Assembly: GCF_024189315.1 (NCBI RefSeq)
Contig: NZ_JAIZEO010000002.1
Span: 558,001-622,000 of the forward strand
DNA: 64,000 nt
Direction of reading: 5' to 3'
DNA from: Halobacillus sp. A5
Lineage (GTDB): Bacteria; Bacillota; Bacilli; Bacillales; Halobacillaceae
Below the pieces are notes generated by a model. It saw only the letters and a program-made list of their open reading frames with translations. It ran no database searches and was not told where the DNA came from. This document shows, piece by piece, positions 25,043-33,931 of the stretch (positions are counted from its first letter, which is position 1; each line of letters opens with the position of its first letter). The position numbers and the translations under genes were made by a program.

Positions 25043-26359
25043 TTAGCTTTGATAATCATGAGACGCCTTGGGTGACTTAATATAGGTGAATAACCAGCCG
25101 ATGATCCCCCCGGTAATGGCCGGCACGATCCAGCTCAGACTAAGCTCATAGAAAGGCATAGCGGTGATCACAGGCTCGACGAAACTCATAGAGAACCCAA
25201 ATTCAACGAGACCATCGTAGAGGCTGACCAGCCCTGTTAACAAAACAGTACCGCGGTAGACATAAGGTGAATGGTTAAATGTCTTACCGATAAATGTAAG
25301 AGCAACGAGCACAATAGCAATTGGATATAAGAACACCAGTACGGGGACAGAATAGGCAATAATTTCATTCAATCCAAGGTTTGACACTAATAAGCTTACA
25401 ATCGTAATGATCGAGATTACCTTTTTATAAGATAAAGATTTAAAACGTTTAGAGAAGAACTGTCCGCATGCTACCGTTAATCCTACGCATGTTGTAAAGC
25501 AGGCAAGAAGAACAATTACCCCAAGAAGCAGCGTGCCCAGACTTCCGTACATTAAGTCTGCAGCACCAGCTAACACGGCACTTCCATTAGCGTAGCTGCC
25601 TTCTGTGGCCATTTTCACACCAATCCAGCCGATGGATACATAAACAGCAGTTAAACCGATGGCTGTGACAGAACCTGCCTGTAGTGTACGGATTGTAATG
25701 TCACGTGCATTTGTTAAGCCGCGGTCACGGAAGGAAGTGACAACGATAATGCCGAAAGCCAATGAAGCAATGGCATCCATAGTTAAATACCCTTCAATAA
25801 ATCCGGCGGAAAAAGGCTGAGTACTGTATTTTTCCTGTGCAGGCTGAATATCTCCGTCTAATAAGAAGAAACTACCAACAACGAGTCCGAAAATCGCCAG
25901 GAAAAGCGCGGGCGTCAGCCATTGACCAACTCGATCCACTAATTTCGTTGGATTCAGGCTTGTTACAAAGACTAAAGCAAAAAAGAGAAGGGTAAAAATA
26001 AGAAGACCGGGACTGCTTACACCGCCAATCCAGGGAGCGATGCCCATTTCAAACCCTACATTTGCTGCTCGTGGAATGCCAAAGAAAGGGCCGATAGCTA
26101 GATAAACCACAGATGTAAATAATAGTCCAAACAACGGGTGAACCCGTCCGGCTAATTCTACGGCTCCATTCCTGACCAGTGAGATAGCGGCAACTGTAAC
26201 GATCGGAAGGCCGACTCCTGTTATAACGAAACCAATAATGGCCGGCCAATAAGAAAAACCAGCTTCCATACCGAGCGACACAGGATAAATTAAGTTCCCT
26301 GCCCCGAAGAATAAAGCAAATAGCATGAAGCCTATGAATATTGTGTCTTTTTTGTTCAT
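25043..26359 (-). CDS. brnQ: Branched-chain amino acid:cation symporter BrnQ
   Basis: LIVCS-family importer of leucine, isoleucine and valine with 12 predicted membrane helices. Family signature FALFFGAGNLIYPVSLGMEAG (residues about 15-35) and the LNPTKLVDRVGQWLTP segment. 438 residues. A strong promoter and a leader terminator lie upstream (separate entries), so expression is probably controlled by attenuation. GAGGAG precedes the ATG. Confidence 0.93.
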   Translation of the reverse strand: MNKKDTIFIGFMLFALFFGAGNLIYPVSLGMEAGFSYWPAIIGFVITGVGLPIVTVAAISLVRNGAVELAGRVHPLFGLLFTSVVYLAIGPFFGIPRAANVGFEMGIAPWIGGVSSPGLLIFTLLFFALVFVTSLNPTKLVDRVGQWLTPALFLAIFGLVVGSFFLLDGDIQPAQEKYSTQPFSAGFIEGYLTMDAIASLAFGIIVVTSFRDRGLTNARDITIRTLQAGSVTAIGLTAVYVSIGWIGVKMATEGSYANGSAVLAGAADLMYGSLGTLLLGVIVLLACFTTCVGLTVACGQFFSKRFKSLSYKKVISIITIVSLLVSNLGLNEIIAYSVPVLVFLYPIAIVLVALTFIGKTFNHSPYVYRGTVLLTGLVSLYDGLVEFGFSMSFVEPVITAMPFYELSLSWIVPAITGGIIGWLFTYIKSPKASHDYQS

Positions 26360-26396
26360 ACGTCAATCTCCTCTAAAGATGTATTGGTTTTTTTAC

Positions 26397-26433
26397 GTAA
26401 AAAAAGTTCCTCAATCGGAGGCGAGGAACTTTG
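26397..26433 (-). terminator. Intrinsic terminator in the brnQ leader (attenuator candidate)
   Basis: On the minus strand AAAGTTCCTC and GAGGAACTTT form a 10-bp stem around 10 bases, followed by a run of seven T. It lies between the brnQ promoter and the brnQ start codon, about 40 bases before the ATG, so readthrough is needed for expression. The plus strand has no T-tract. No T-box sequence is seen in the short leader. Confidence 0.8.
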
Positions 26434-26465
26434 AAAATGTATAGACCGAATTTGTCACAGGCGTA

Positions 26466-26494
26466 ATCGTACCAATGTCGAAAAATTATGTCAA
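26466..26494 (-). promoter_or_regulatory. brnQ promoter
   Basis: Minus-strand TTGACA (26494-26489), 17-base spacer, TACGAT (26471-26466). Predicted transcription start near 26459, giving a leader of about 100 bases. Confidence 0.7.
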
Positions 26495-26663
26495 CGTAAA
26501 ATTTAAAAAAATAATTAAAAAGGTTCTAGTACTTTCTGGAAAGCTTTCTTAAACTATAAGTGAATAAACAAAGAACAGTTTTATTTACATATTGAGAAAG
26601 TGTTATTACAATGAATCAGTATGATTAAACCTTTGATACATCGTGAGTGAAGGAGATAACGCT

Positions 26664-28517
26664 ATGTTCGATTCCCTATTGTTTCAACTTATGCTTATAG
26701 GAATGCTTGGAGTAGGCGCACAATGGGTAGCCTGGCGTTTCCGGCTGCCTGCCATTGTTATTATGTCTATTGCGGGACTCCTCGTTGGTCCTGTTTTTGG
26801 GTGGATTGACCCTGAACAGGATTTCGGAGATATGTATAGTCCCATTATATCTTTAGCTGTTGCAGTTATCTTATTCGAAGGCAGCTTAAATCTGGATTTT
26901 AAAGAGGTCAGAGGGTTAGGCAGACCCGTATTTCGAATTGTGACTGTCGGAGCGTTTATAAGCTGGATTCTGGGGGCCTTGTCAGCTCACTATGTAGCAG
27001 ATTTGTCCTGGGCTGTATCTTTCGTTATCGGAGGGTTGTTTATCGTTACCGGCCCGACCGTTATTCTTCCTTTATTAAGGCAGGCCAAGCTGAAACCGCG
27101 TCCGGCCAAAATCCTTAAGTGGGAAGGTATTATCATAGATCCGATTGGTGCTCTATTAGCCGTTTTCACATTTGAAATTATTGAGTTTTTAATCGGTAAT
27201 AACGGTACACCTTCTGCACTGTTGACCTTCTTCCTGGCTTCAATCTTTGCTGTATTTCTTGGCTATGGACTTGGTAAAGGTGTCGGGTGGATGTTTGAAA
27301 CAGGATATGTTCCTGAATTTCTTAAATCGCCGGTAGTATTAGCTGCAGTCATTGCTTGTTTTACCATTGCAGATGAAATAACCCACGAAACAGGATTGTT
27401 ATCTGTTACCGCTATGGGGATGACAATGGCGAATATGCATATCTCATCCATTTCGGATATGAGACATTTTAAAGAAAATATTTCTTTGCTGCTTATCTCA
27501 ACAATTTTTGTAATGCTGACTGCCTCCCTAAACAGGGAAACTTTAGTTGAGATTTTTAATATTGAGATTATCGGCTTCGTGCTGCTTATGCTCTTTATCG
27601 TTCGTCCTCTTTCCATTATGATTTCGACATGGAGGACAGATTTGACCACACCCGAGAAGCTGCTGGTGAGCTGGATTGCTCCGCGTGGTATCGTCGCGTT
27701 GACGGTAGCGAGTTATTTTGCCACCGCTCTCTTAGATGCCGGTTTCGAAGACGCATCTATTCTGTTGTCTTTAACGTTTGCTTTAGTGTTTACCACAGTA
27801 GTGGCGCATGGTTTTTCCATAGGGTGGCTTTCAAGAAAGCTCGGACTTTCTTTAGAAGGTCCTCCAGGGGTGCTGATTGCTGGAGGGAGTGCATTCTCAA
27901 CGGGTCTTGGTAAAGCCCTGGAGGATGTAAAGATTCCTGTATTAATTAGTGATTCCTCCTGGGAAAGGCTGTATGAAGCCCGGTCTAAAGGGTTAAAAAC
28001 GTACCATGGAGAGATCCTGTCTGAACAAACAGAGTACCATTTGGAAATGACGCCTTATGAATACATGATTGCTGCTACAGAATACGATTCGTACAATGCT
28101 CTTGTCTGTACTACATTCGTACCTGAGTTCGGCCGTAACAATCTGTTTCAGTTAGGTCTGGATAAAAGCGAAGGAGACACGCTTGAGGATCTGGTGCATA
28201 CCATCGGCGGCCGTATTTTCATAGGAGAGGACGCCACTTGGGAAGAATTGAACCAACGAGTAGAGAGCGGATATGTATTTAGGAAAACAACGATCACGAA
28301 TCAGTTCACGTACAAGGATTATTTAAATAAAAAAGACGAAGCGGCGATGCTCGTTTTTGTTAAAAAACCTTCTAATAAAGTTGAGTTCTTTAGTCACAAG
28401 AATGATATAAAAGTGGAAAACGGAGATATTATTGTTTCTTTGACTCCTCCAAGCAAAGAACATATAAAAATTCAGGAAAAGCTGGAAAAACAGCGTACTG
28501 TAAACGAAAAGAAATAA
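26664..28517 (+). CDS. CPA1-type Na+/H+ antiporter with RCK-like cytoplasmic domain
   Basis: Monovalent cation:proton antiporter. Residues 1-385 hold about 12-13 hydrophobic helices with family motifs (VAVILFEGSLNLDFKEVRG; IVTGPTVILPLLR; WEGIIIDPIGALLAVFTFE, with the ion-binding DP pair; SWIAPRGIVALTVAS). Residues about 395-510 resemble a TrkA-N/RCK fold without a classic GXGXXG loop; about 525-610 resemble TrkA-C. 617 residues from ATG 26664 (AAGGAG 8 bases upstream). Useful for Na+ or K+ and pH homeostasis in salt; the ion is not readable from sequence. Confidence 0.88.
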   Translation: MFDSLLFQLMLIGMLGVGAQWVAWRFRLPAIVIMSIAGLLVGPVFGWIDPEQDFGDMYSPIISLAVAVILFEGSLNLDFKEVRGLGRPVFRIVTVGAFISWILGALSAHYVADLSWAVSFVIGGLFIVTGPTVILPLLRQAKLKPRPAKILKWEGIIIDPIGALLAVFTFEIIEFLIGNNGTPSALLTFFLASIFAVFLGYGLGKGVGWMFETGYVPEFLKSPVVLAAVIACFTIADEITHETGLLSVTAMGMTMANMHISSISDMRHFKENISLLLISTIFVMLTASLNRETLVEIFNIEIIGFVLLMLFIVRPLSIMISTWRTDLTTPEKLLVSWIAPRGIVALTVASYFATALLDAGFEDASILLSLTFALVFTTVVAHGFSIGWLSRKLGLSLEGPPGVLIAGGSAFSTGLGKALEDVKIPVLISDSSWERLYEARSKGLKTYHGEILSEQTEYHLEMTPYEYMIAATEYDSYNALVCTTFVPEFGRNNLFQLGLDKSEGDTLEDLVHTIGGRIFIGEDATWEELNQRVESGYVFRKTTITNQFTYKDYLNKKDEAAMLVFVKKPSNKVEFFSHKNDIKVENGDIIVSLTPPSKEHIKIQEKLEKQRTVNEKK

Positions 28518-28549
28518 AGAAGCCTGGACGGGTGCTGCACTCATACAAT

Positions 28550-28724
28550 TTCCAATATGGTAACAGGGGAAAGCGCTGCTTTCCACGGGAGAGGCGGCAA
28601 GCCTCCTCGTGCTGCGACTGTAGTGACCTTCCAGTCTGCTTGTCCTGCAGCAGCCGTCACGTTTTTGCGTCCCTTTAAAATTAAAAGAGACTTTCGAGTA
28701 AACGATGGTGTCTCAACAAGCTGA
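28550..28724. repeat. Dispersed IS1182-associated repeat, inverted copy
   Basis: Non-coding segment containing GCTTTCCACGGGAGAGGC, CAGTCTGCTTGTCC and GTCACGTTTTTGCGTCCC. It ends with GTGTCTCAACAAGCTG against the terminator hairpin at 28725, the reverse complement of the hairpin-CAGCTTGTTGAGA junction type seen at 33183. Similar to 21140-21200. Confidence 0.6.
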
Positions 28725-28761
28725 AAGCAAGTCATCCAGCATGGATGGCTTGCTTTTTTTT
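28725..28761 (+). terminator. Terminator at the edge of the repeat
   Basis: Thirteen-bp stem AAGCAAGTCATCC with GGATGGCTTGCTT (one G.T pair) and a seven-T tail. Confidence 0.87.
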
Positions 28762-28777
28762 ATAGGGCGTTCACTGA

Positions 28778-28960
28778 TTAGTTTTCCGCCTGAGCCAGCT
28801 GTTTTTTTAAATCCTTAAGTTCATCTTCCATACGTGCCAGCTGTTTCTCAGCATTTTCGACGTTGCCTCCAGCTGCATCGAGTTTCTCTAAATCACTCTG
28901 AATGCGGATATAATCCGATTTTAGGGACGCTATTTCGTCCTGTATTTCTTGTTTTGTCAT
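28778..28960 (-). CDS. SE1832 family protein (small coiled coil)
   Basis: Sixty-residue, highly charged, wholly helical protein (MTKQEIQDEIASLKSDY..., ending LKKQLAQAEN) with heptad-like Leu/Ile spacing, matching the uncharacterised SE1832 family of Bacillota. AAGGAG stands about 8 bases before the ATG. Single gene between two plus-strand units. Function unknown; homo-oligomerisation through the coiled coil is likely. Confidence 0.8.
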   Translation of the reverse strand: MTKQEIQDEIASLKSDYIRIQSDLEKLDAAGGNVENAEKQLARMEDELKDLKKQLAQAEN

Positions 28961-29071
28961 AAATACTCACTCCTTCATTGTTATTGTAGACGAAGAAATT
29001 TTTTAAAACAATGGAGTGAAAATTCTGATTATTATTGCTAAACTTAATACAATGGGGGAGGGGAGAGAAAA

Positions 29072-29917
29072 GTGGAGGTTAAACATCACGTATCTGTTAA
29101 AGAATACACAAAATTAGTTGGACCACTATTGTTGAAAAGGGAAGCAGAGAATAATTTATCGCTGGGTATCTTACATAATCAAACTCAGATGACACCAAAA
29201 GGGATCTATATGTTATCTATTCATCTAAAAAATGGTCATTGTGTTTACTCTGTCTTACGTACGCCGCCGCACCTATGGGTCTTACCTTCAGTTCAATCTG
29301 CTTCACATAAAGTAATCTGCCATTTGGCTGAGCACTTAGATCAACAAAATTACCAGGTGCCGGGAGTAGTGGGAGAAGCTGAGGCAGTTCAAGCTTTTGT
29401 AGACGCATGGAAGAAAAGAAGGAGGGTGAAAGCCAAGATACATATGAAACAAGGGGTTTACGCTTTAACGAAATTAAATAATATGAAGAAAGCGAGAGGG
29501 AACCTGCGTTTAGCGAGAGAAAGCGATGAAGAATGGCTGCTGGGCTGGTTTAAGCAGTACTATAAGGAAACCAATGAGACCCATGAATTGGATGAAGTAG
29601 AGCAAACAGTTCAGAAGCTTATTCGTATGGAAAAAACGTACATCTATGAAGTCGGGGGAGAAAGCGTTTCTATGGTAAGCAGAGCAAGAAGCACGCCGAA
29701 TGGAGCTACTGTTAACGGCGTGTATACGCCCGATTGTTTTAAAAGAAATGGCTATGCCACAGAAGCTGTCCATCTATTAACTAGGAAACTACTTCAGGAA
29801 GGCAGTCAATTTTGTGCACTGTATACGGATTTGACAAACTCCGCTTCCAATTCTATTTACAAAAAAATCGGCTATGAAAAGTCAGGAGAATCATTAGTTT
29901 ACCATTTTATTGAATAA
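29072..29917 (+). CDS. GNAT family N-acetyltransferase
   Basis: The C-terminal half (about residues 145-281) is a GNAT fold: LRLARESDEEWLLGWFKQYY, then GATVNGVYTPDCFKRNGYATEAVHLL, the acetyl-CoA pyrophosphate loop (R/K-x-x-G-Y-A), and CALYTDLTNSASNSIYKKIGYEKSGE. The N-terminal half is less conserved and resembles the extra domain of two-domain bacillar GNAT proteins. 281 residues from GTG 29072 after GGGGAGAG. Substrate unknown. Confidence 0.85.
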   Translation: MEVKHHVSVKEYTKLVGPLLLKREAENNLSLGILHNQTQMTPKGIYMLSIHLKNGHCVYSVLRTPPHLWVLPSVQSASHKVICHLAEHLDQQNYQVPGVVGEAEAVQAFVDAWKKRRRVKAKIHMKQGVYALTKLNNMKKARGNLRLARESDEEWLLGWFKQYYKETNETHELDEVEQTVQKLIRMEKTYIYEVGGESVSMVSRARSTPNGATVNGVYTPDCFKRNGYATEAVHLLTRKLLQEGSQFCALYTDLTNSASNSIYKKIGYEKSGESLVYHFIE

Positions 29918-30088
29918 TCAACCTGCTTGTTAGGACCAAATTCACATTTAATTACATTTATTTTACCGAATATCGAGTATTTAGAATCTTTTGTAAGATA
30001 TGAGGACCTTTAGGTAAGAAATGATTAGCAGCATACTCTTAAGAGTTAAAAATAATTAGTTAGTACAAATTATACTGCATAAACGCAT

Positions 30089-30117
30089 TTGTACGTTCTC
30101 TGTATGTTCGGTATGAT
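30089..30117 (+). promoter_or_regulatory. Promoter of the TRAP transporter operon
   Basis: TTGTAC, 17-base spacer, TATGAT, 58 bases before the dctQ start. The rest of the 29918-30174 gap is A/T-rich and shows no gene. Confidence 0.6.
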
Positions 30118-30174
30118 TTAAAGTAATTGATCTAAAATTCATACAATATGCTCACTAGAGGAGGACACAAACAT

Positions 30175-30732
30175 TTGAAATTTTTTAGGTTACTAGACAA
30201 AGTCGTCCTTAAAATTGAAGAATTTATTCTTGGTTATGCTGTAATTATCATTGCACTTATGGTGGTGGGAAATGCGTTAAGCCGCGCAATTTTTAGTTAT
30301 TCGTTCTCATTTGCCAATGAAGTGAGTCAAATTTCCGTTCTTGTAGCAACATTTATGGGAATCAGCTATGCCGCGCGAAAAGGCCGTCATATCAGTATGT
30401 CTGCATTCTATGACTTAGCCCCATTTAAGGTGAGAAAAGTTGTATCTACAATTATCCCTTTCTTAGTGGCTATTGTTCTATTTGTCTTAGCCTATTATTC
30501 CTACTTATATGTGCTGAATGTTCGTGATTCCGGTACAGTCACCTCAGCTCTTCAAATGCCGGCTTACATTATTTATATTGCTATTCCTCTAGGTTTTTTT
30601 ATGGGAGGCATTCAATTCTTGAGGAATATGATCATCAATATTGTACGGCGTGAAGACGTGTATTTAGGAACTGATGCTAAAGATTACAATGATGAAGAGA
30701 AGACTGATATTGATGAAGCCGCTCATCTATAA
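30175..30732 (+). CDS. dctQ: TRAP transporter small permease (DctQ type)
   Basis: Four-helix membrane subunit of a tripartite, sodium-driven, ATP-independent solute importer. Hydrophobic stretches fall at about residues 17-38, 52-69, 86-108 and 129-148; the signature RAIFSYSFSFANEVSQISVLVATFMGISYAARKGRHI is typical. Start is TTG 30175, nine bases after GAGGAGG; an ATG at 30148 is in frame but has no ribosome site. First gene of a dctQ-dctM-dctP operon. Confidence 0.88.
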   Translation: MKFFRLLDKVVLKIEEFILGYAVIIIALMVVGNALSRAIFSYSFSFANEVSQISVLVATFMGISYAARKGRHISMSAFYDLAPFKVRKVVSTIIPFLVAIVLFVLAYYSYLYVLNVRDSGTVTSALQMPAYIIYIAIPLGFFMGGIQFLRNMIINIVRREDVYLGTDAKDYNDEEKTDIDEAAHL

Positions 30733-30767
30733 AAAACTACTAATACATTCATAGAAAGGATAACGAT

Positions 30768-32033
30768 ATGGTCGCAACCCTACTAACGATCATGGTAGTC
30801 CTTCTGTTATTGAATTTTCCAATGATGATTCCTCTAATGGTAGCCCCGATCATCGTTGCATTCTTATATTTTCCAACATTGGACCCAATGATCTTAATGA
30901 AACAATTTTCAACAGGTATTGAAGCCTACGTATTACTGGCTGTGCCTTTGTTTATCTTTGCAGCTGACATTATGACGGCTGGAAAAACCTCCAGACGTTT
31001 ATTAGATTTTATAGGATCTTTTATAGGACATATACGAGGTGGGTACGCTGTTACCACGGCAGCAGCCTGTACATTATTTGGAGCTATCTCCGGTTCAACT
31101 CAGGCCACTGTAGTAGCTATAGGTAAGCCAATGCGTGAACGACTGCTTCGAGTGGGATATAAAGATTCATCTGCCATGGCTCTAATTATAAATTCGAGTG
31201 ATGTAGCTCTGCTGATTCCCCCCAGCATTGGGATGATTATGTACGGACTCGTATCAGGGACTTCGGTAGGTGATTTATTTATAGCAGGGATTATTCCCGG
31301 TATTATCGTCTTCGTAAGCTTTACTATTTTTAGTATTATTTATGCCAAAGTAGCTGATATCCCGTTGGCAGACAAAGCAACCTGGAGTGAAAGGTTGAAG
31401 TTTACGAGGAAAGCCCTGCTTCCTCTAGGGTTCCCCGTTATTATTATAGGCGGGATTTATTCTGGCTTATTCAGCCCTACAGAAGCAGCAGGTATGTCTG
31501 TGCTGTACGCGTTTATTTTAGAAGTAATCATCTATCGATCCATCCATATTAAAGAATTGCCGGAAATCGCTAAATCTACTGGGCTGGTAACTTCAGCGGT
31601 TTTCGTATTGGTAGCGGGCGGACAAACGTTCACATGGGTGATTTCTTTTGCCAGAATCCCGCAAATGATTACGGATACCGTACTAGGACCAAACCCTACA
31701 GCCATATACGTGCTGATTATGGTAACTATATTCTTCTTTATCGGCTGTATGTTTGTCGATCCGATTGTCGTGATCCTGGTACTTACGCCAATCTTTTACC
31801 CTGCAGCAATGGCGGCCGGCGTAGATCCTGTACACCTTGGCGTTATTATTACATTTCAGGCTGCCTTAGGTTCAGCTACTCCTCCATTCGGTGTAGACAT
31901 ATTCACCGCGAGTGCTGTCTTTAACAAACCGTATTTAGAGGTCATTAAAGGCACACCGCCCTACATCGTGATAATGGTAGTCATATCTGTGCTGCTTATC
32001 TATTTTGAAGAACTTTCCCTCATGCTCTTATAA
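30768..32033 (+). CDS. dctM: TRAP transporter large permease (DctM type)
   Basis: Large transport subunit with about 12 membrane helices. Family landmarks: VPLFIFAADIMTAGKTSRRLLDF, AACTLFGAISGSTQATVVAIG, NSSDVALLIPPSIGMIMYG, GLFSPTEAAGMSVLYA and ATPPFGVDIFTASAV. 421 residues. It follows dctQ by 35 bases with AAAGGA before the ATG. Confidence 0.93.
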   Translation: MVATLLTIMVVLLLLNFPMMIPLMVAPIIVAFLYFPTLDPMILMKQFSTGIEAYVLLAVPLFIFAADIMTAGKTSRRLLDFIGSFIGHIRGGYAVTTAAACTLFGAISGSTQATVVAIGKPMRERLLRVGYKDSSAMALIINSSDVALLIPPSIGMIMYGLVSGTSVGDLFIAGIIPGIIVFVSFTIFSIIYAKVADIPLADKATWSERLKFTRKALLPLGFPVIIIGGIYSGLFSPTEAAGMSVLYAFILEVIIYRSIHIKELPEIAKSTGLVTSAVFVLVAGGQTFTWVISFARIPQMITDTVLGPNPTAIYVLIMVTIFFFIGCMFVDPIVVILVLTPIFYPAAMAAGVDPVHLGVIITFQAALGSATPPFGVDIFTASAVFNKPYLEVIKGTPPYIVIMVVISVLLIYFEELSLMLL

Positions 32034-32084
32034 AAGAGAGCGGGTGAAAGAATAAATAAAAAAATCTATTGGGAGGTCATTAAC

Positions 32085-33143
32085 ATTTTTAACAAAAAGA
32101 AAATGTTAGGTTTAGTTGCAGCAACATCGCTTAGTTTAGCTTTAGCTGCTTGTGGTCAGCAGGAAGAAGGAAGTGGCGATGAAGGAGAGGAAAGCTATGA
32201 CTGGAAGTTCGTCACAGAAGAAGTAGAAGGACAGGTTCAGTATGAATACGCAGAAGAATTTGCTGATCGAATGGATGAAAAATCCGATGGTCAGGTGAAT
32301 ATCGAAGTTTATAAGTTTGGTGGTTTAGGAAGCGAGACAGACCAAGTAGAACAACTGGAGAGCGGTACGGTTGAAATGGCTGTTATGTCTCCTGGTTTTA
32401 CAGGTAACATGGTCAACGAGGGCCAGATTTTTGCCCTGCATTTTCTACTCCCTGACAGTGTAGAGGCTACACAGAACATTCTAAATGATAGTGAAGCATT
32501 AAACACTGATTTACGAGAGCAGTATGAAGAACACAGCATTACGCCTCTTTCCTATTGGACAGAAGGTGCAATGCAGTGGACGAGCAGCAGCGAAATTTCT
32601 GAGCCTGCGGATTTTGAAGGATTTAAAATGCGTACACAGGATTCTCCGCTTATTCTTGAATCCTATGAGGCTTACGGGGCAGACCCGACACCTATGAGTT
32701 GGTCTGAACTTTATACTTCACTCGAACGCGGTACCGTTGATGGCCAGGAGAACCCTATCTTCTTTATTGGAGATGCTTCATTTCATGAGGTTCAAGATTA
32801 TATGACTATCTCTAACCATAATAACTACGTAGCTATGACAACGGTGAACACAGATTGGTATGACGATCTTCCGGAAGAAATGCAGGAGATGTTAGATGAA
32901 ACGACCCAGGAAATGCAGGAGTGGGCGTTTGACGAGCAGGACGCGCAGAACGAAGAGTGGCTGGAAACGATTGAAAACGATGATGAGAATGCAACAGAAA
33001 TCATCGAACTAGACGAAGAACAGCGTGATGCTTTCCGTGAGAAGGCGGAACCTGTACGTGACTACTACAGAGAAGAAATTTCTACTGTAGATGGTGAGAT
33101 TCTTGATAAGCTGATTGAGGAGATTGAAGAAATGGAAGAGTAA
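32085..33143 (+). CDS. dctP: TRAP transporter substrate-binding lipoprotein (DctP type)
   Basis: Extracellular receptor that delivers solute to DctQM. The lipobox LALAAC places the lipid-anchored Cys at about residue 23; then DctP-family features GGLGSETDQVEQLESGTVEMAVMS, FKMRTQDSPL and RGTVDGQENP, which carries the ligand-binding region. The start is probably ATT at 32085: GGGAGG lies 8 bases upstream, and the extra residues FNKKK supply the positive n-region a lipoprotein signal needs. From the next ATG (32103) there is no ribosome site and no charged n-region. Highly acidic. Likely ligand a carboxylate, not determinable here. Confidence 0.88.
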   Translation: MFNKKKMLGLVAATSLSLALAACGQQEEGSGDEGEESYDWKFVTEEVEGQVQYEYAEEFADRMDEKSDGQVNIEVYKFGGLGSETDQVEQLESGTVEMAVMSPGFTGNMVNEGQIFALHFLLPDSVEATQNILNDSEALNTDLREQYEEHSITPLSYWTEGAMQWTSSSEISEPADFEGFKMRTQDSPLILESYEAYGADPTPMSWSELYTSLERGTVDGQENPIFFIGDASFHEVQDYMTISNHNNYVAMTTVNTDWYDDLPEEMQEMLDETTQEMQEWAFDEQDAQNEEWLETIENDDENATEIIELDEEQRDAFREKAEPVRDYYREEISTVDGEILDKLIEEIEEMEE

Positions 33144-33156
33144 AGCTCATAAAGAA

Positions 33157-33182
33157 GAGGCCGTCCCTGTGTGGGACGGCCT
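33157..33182 (-). terminator. Left hairpin of the relic (T-rich side faces dctP)
   Basis: Perfect 11-bp stem GAGGCCGTCCC with GGGACGGCCTC around TGTGT. T-rich sequence follows only on the minus strand, so it would stop transcription leaving the element towards dctP; it may still help to end dctP mRNA. Confidence 0.6.
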
Positions 33183-33559
33183 CAGCTTGTAGAGAAACCC
33201 CGTTTTTTACTACAAGCTTTTTTGTGCGCCTGTGCGGACAAATACCACTCGCTTTCCGCGGACGAACGCCCGATCCTCCTCGTGAAAACCCCACTGCGGG
33301 GTCTCGGATTGCCCGTTTTTCCGCAGGAGTCTCCTGGTATTTGACCGCCCTTCACCGAAAAAGACTCTCCTTCACCTAGGGCAATCTTTTTCATGTTCTG
33401 GCAGGCAGCCGTCAGTAAAGCCTGCTCTCGAACTTTTTCTCTTCCGCTCAAGCGGCAATAGCGCAGCCCATGCAGTTCTTTTGAATCTGCGAAGCTACGC
33501 TCAACTTTCTCTTTTCTCATACGGTATATCCACTTTCCTTCATTGGAAAGCCGGTTCAA
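33182..33559 (-). pseudogene. IS1182-family transposase, C-terminal fragment
   Basis: The reading frame begins [26 protein letters not shown] and continues [29 protein letters not shown], the C-terminal end of IS1182-family DDE transposases with the conserved E of the DDE triad in [10 protein letters not shown]. After MKKIA the frame runs into non-homologous, IS-end-like sequence. All N-terminal parts, including the first two Asp, are missing and upstream bases show no continuation, so it is inactive. Confidence 0.75.
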
Positions 33560-33898
33560 GCGAGCGCAGCTTCGCAGAATAAAAAAATGGGAAAGGCTGG
33601 TTTATGGTGAACTTGGGTTGAAAAGCGAAAGGTTGAGAACAGCGGCTGTTCACAGATGTCCGCCATAACAGGCAGAAGCGTGCCCATCCTTCCAGCTAAG
33701 ATGAGCCAAGTGAAGGAGAGGCATTTTCAATCTTATGGAGGACCCTTCCACTCCTGCGGAAGAACGAGTGAGCCGAGATCGCCGAGCGTGAGTTTCACGA
33801 GGAAGTTCGGGCGCACGTCCGCGAAAAGGGAAGGGGCGTTCGTTCATGGAGGTAAGAAAGCATTTGCGTGAAACCAGGGTTTCTCAATAAGCAGAGAG

Positions 33899-33931
33899 AG
33901 GTCGTCCTTATGTGGGACGGCCTCTTCTTTA
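33899..33931 (+). terminator. Right hairpin of the relic (T-rich side faces the MFS gene)
   Basis: GAGGTCGTCC with GGGACGGCCTC around TTATGT, followed by TTCTTT on the plus strand. It is the inverted copy of the left hairpin with two changes in one arm, and overlaps the MFS stop codon. Confidence 0.6.

Noticed and set aside
26437-26640. T-box riboswitch before brnQ
   Set aside because: The leader between the mapped promoter and the terminator is too short, and no T-box AGGGTGGNACCGCG sequence is present on the minus strand.
33656-33871. Plus and minus short frames right of the transposase fragment
   Set aside because: They come from opposed copies of the terminal repeat, not from a gene.
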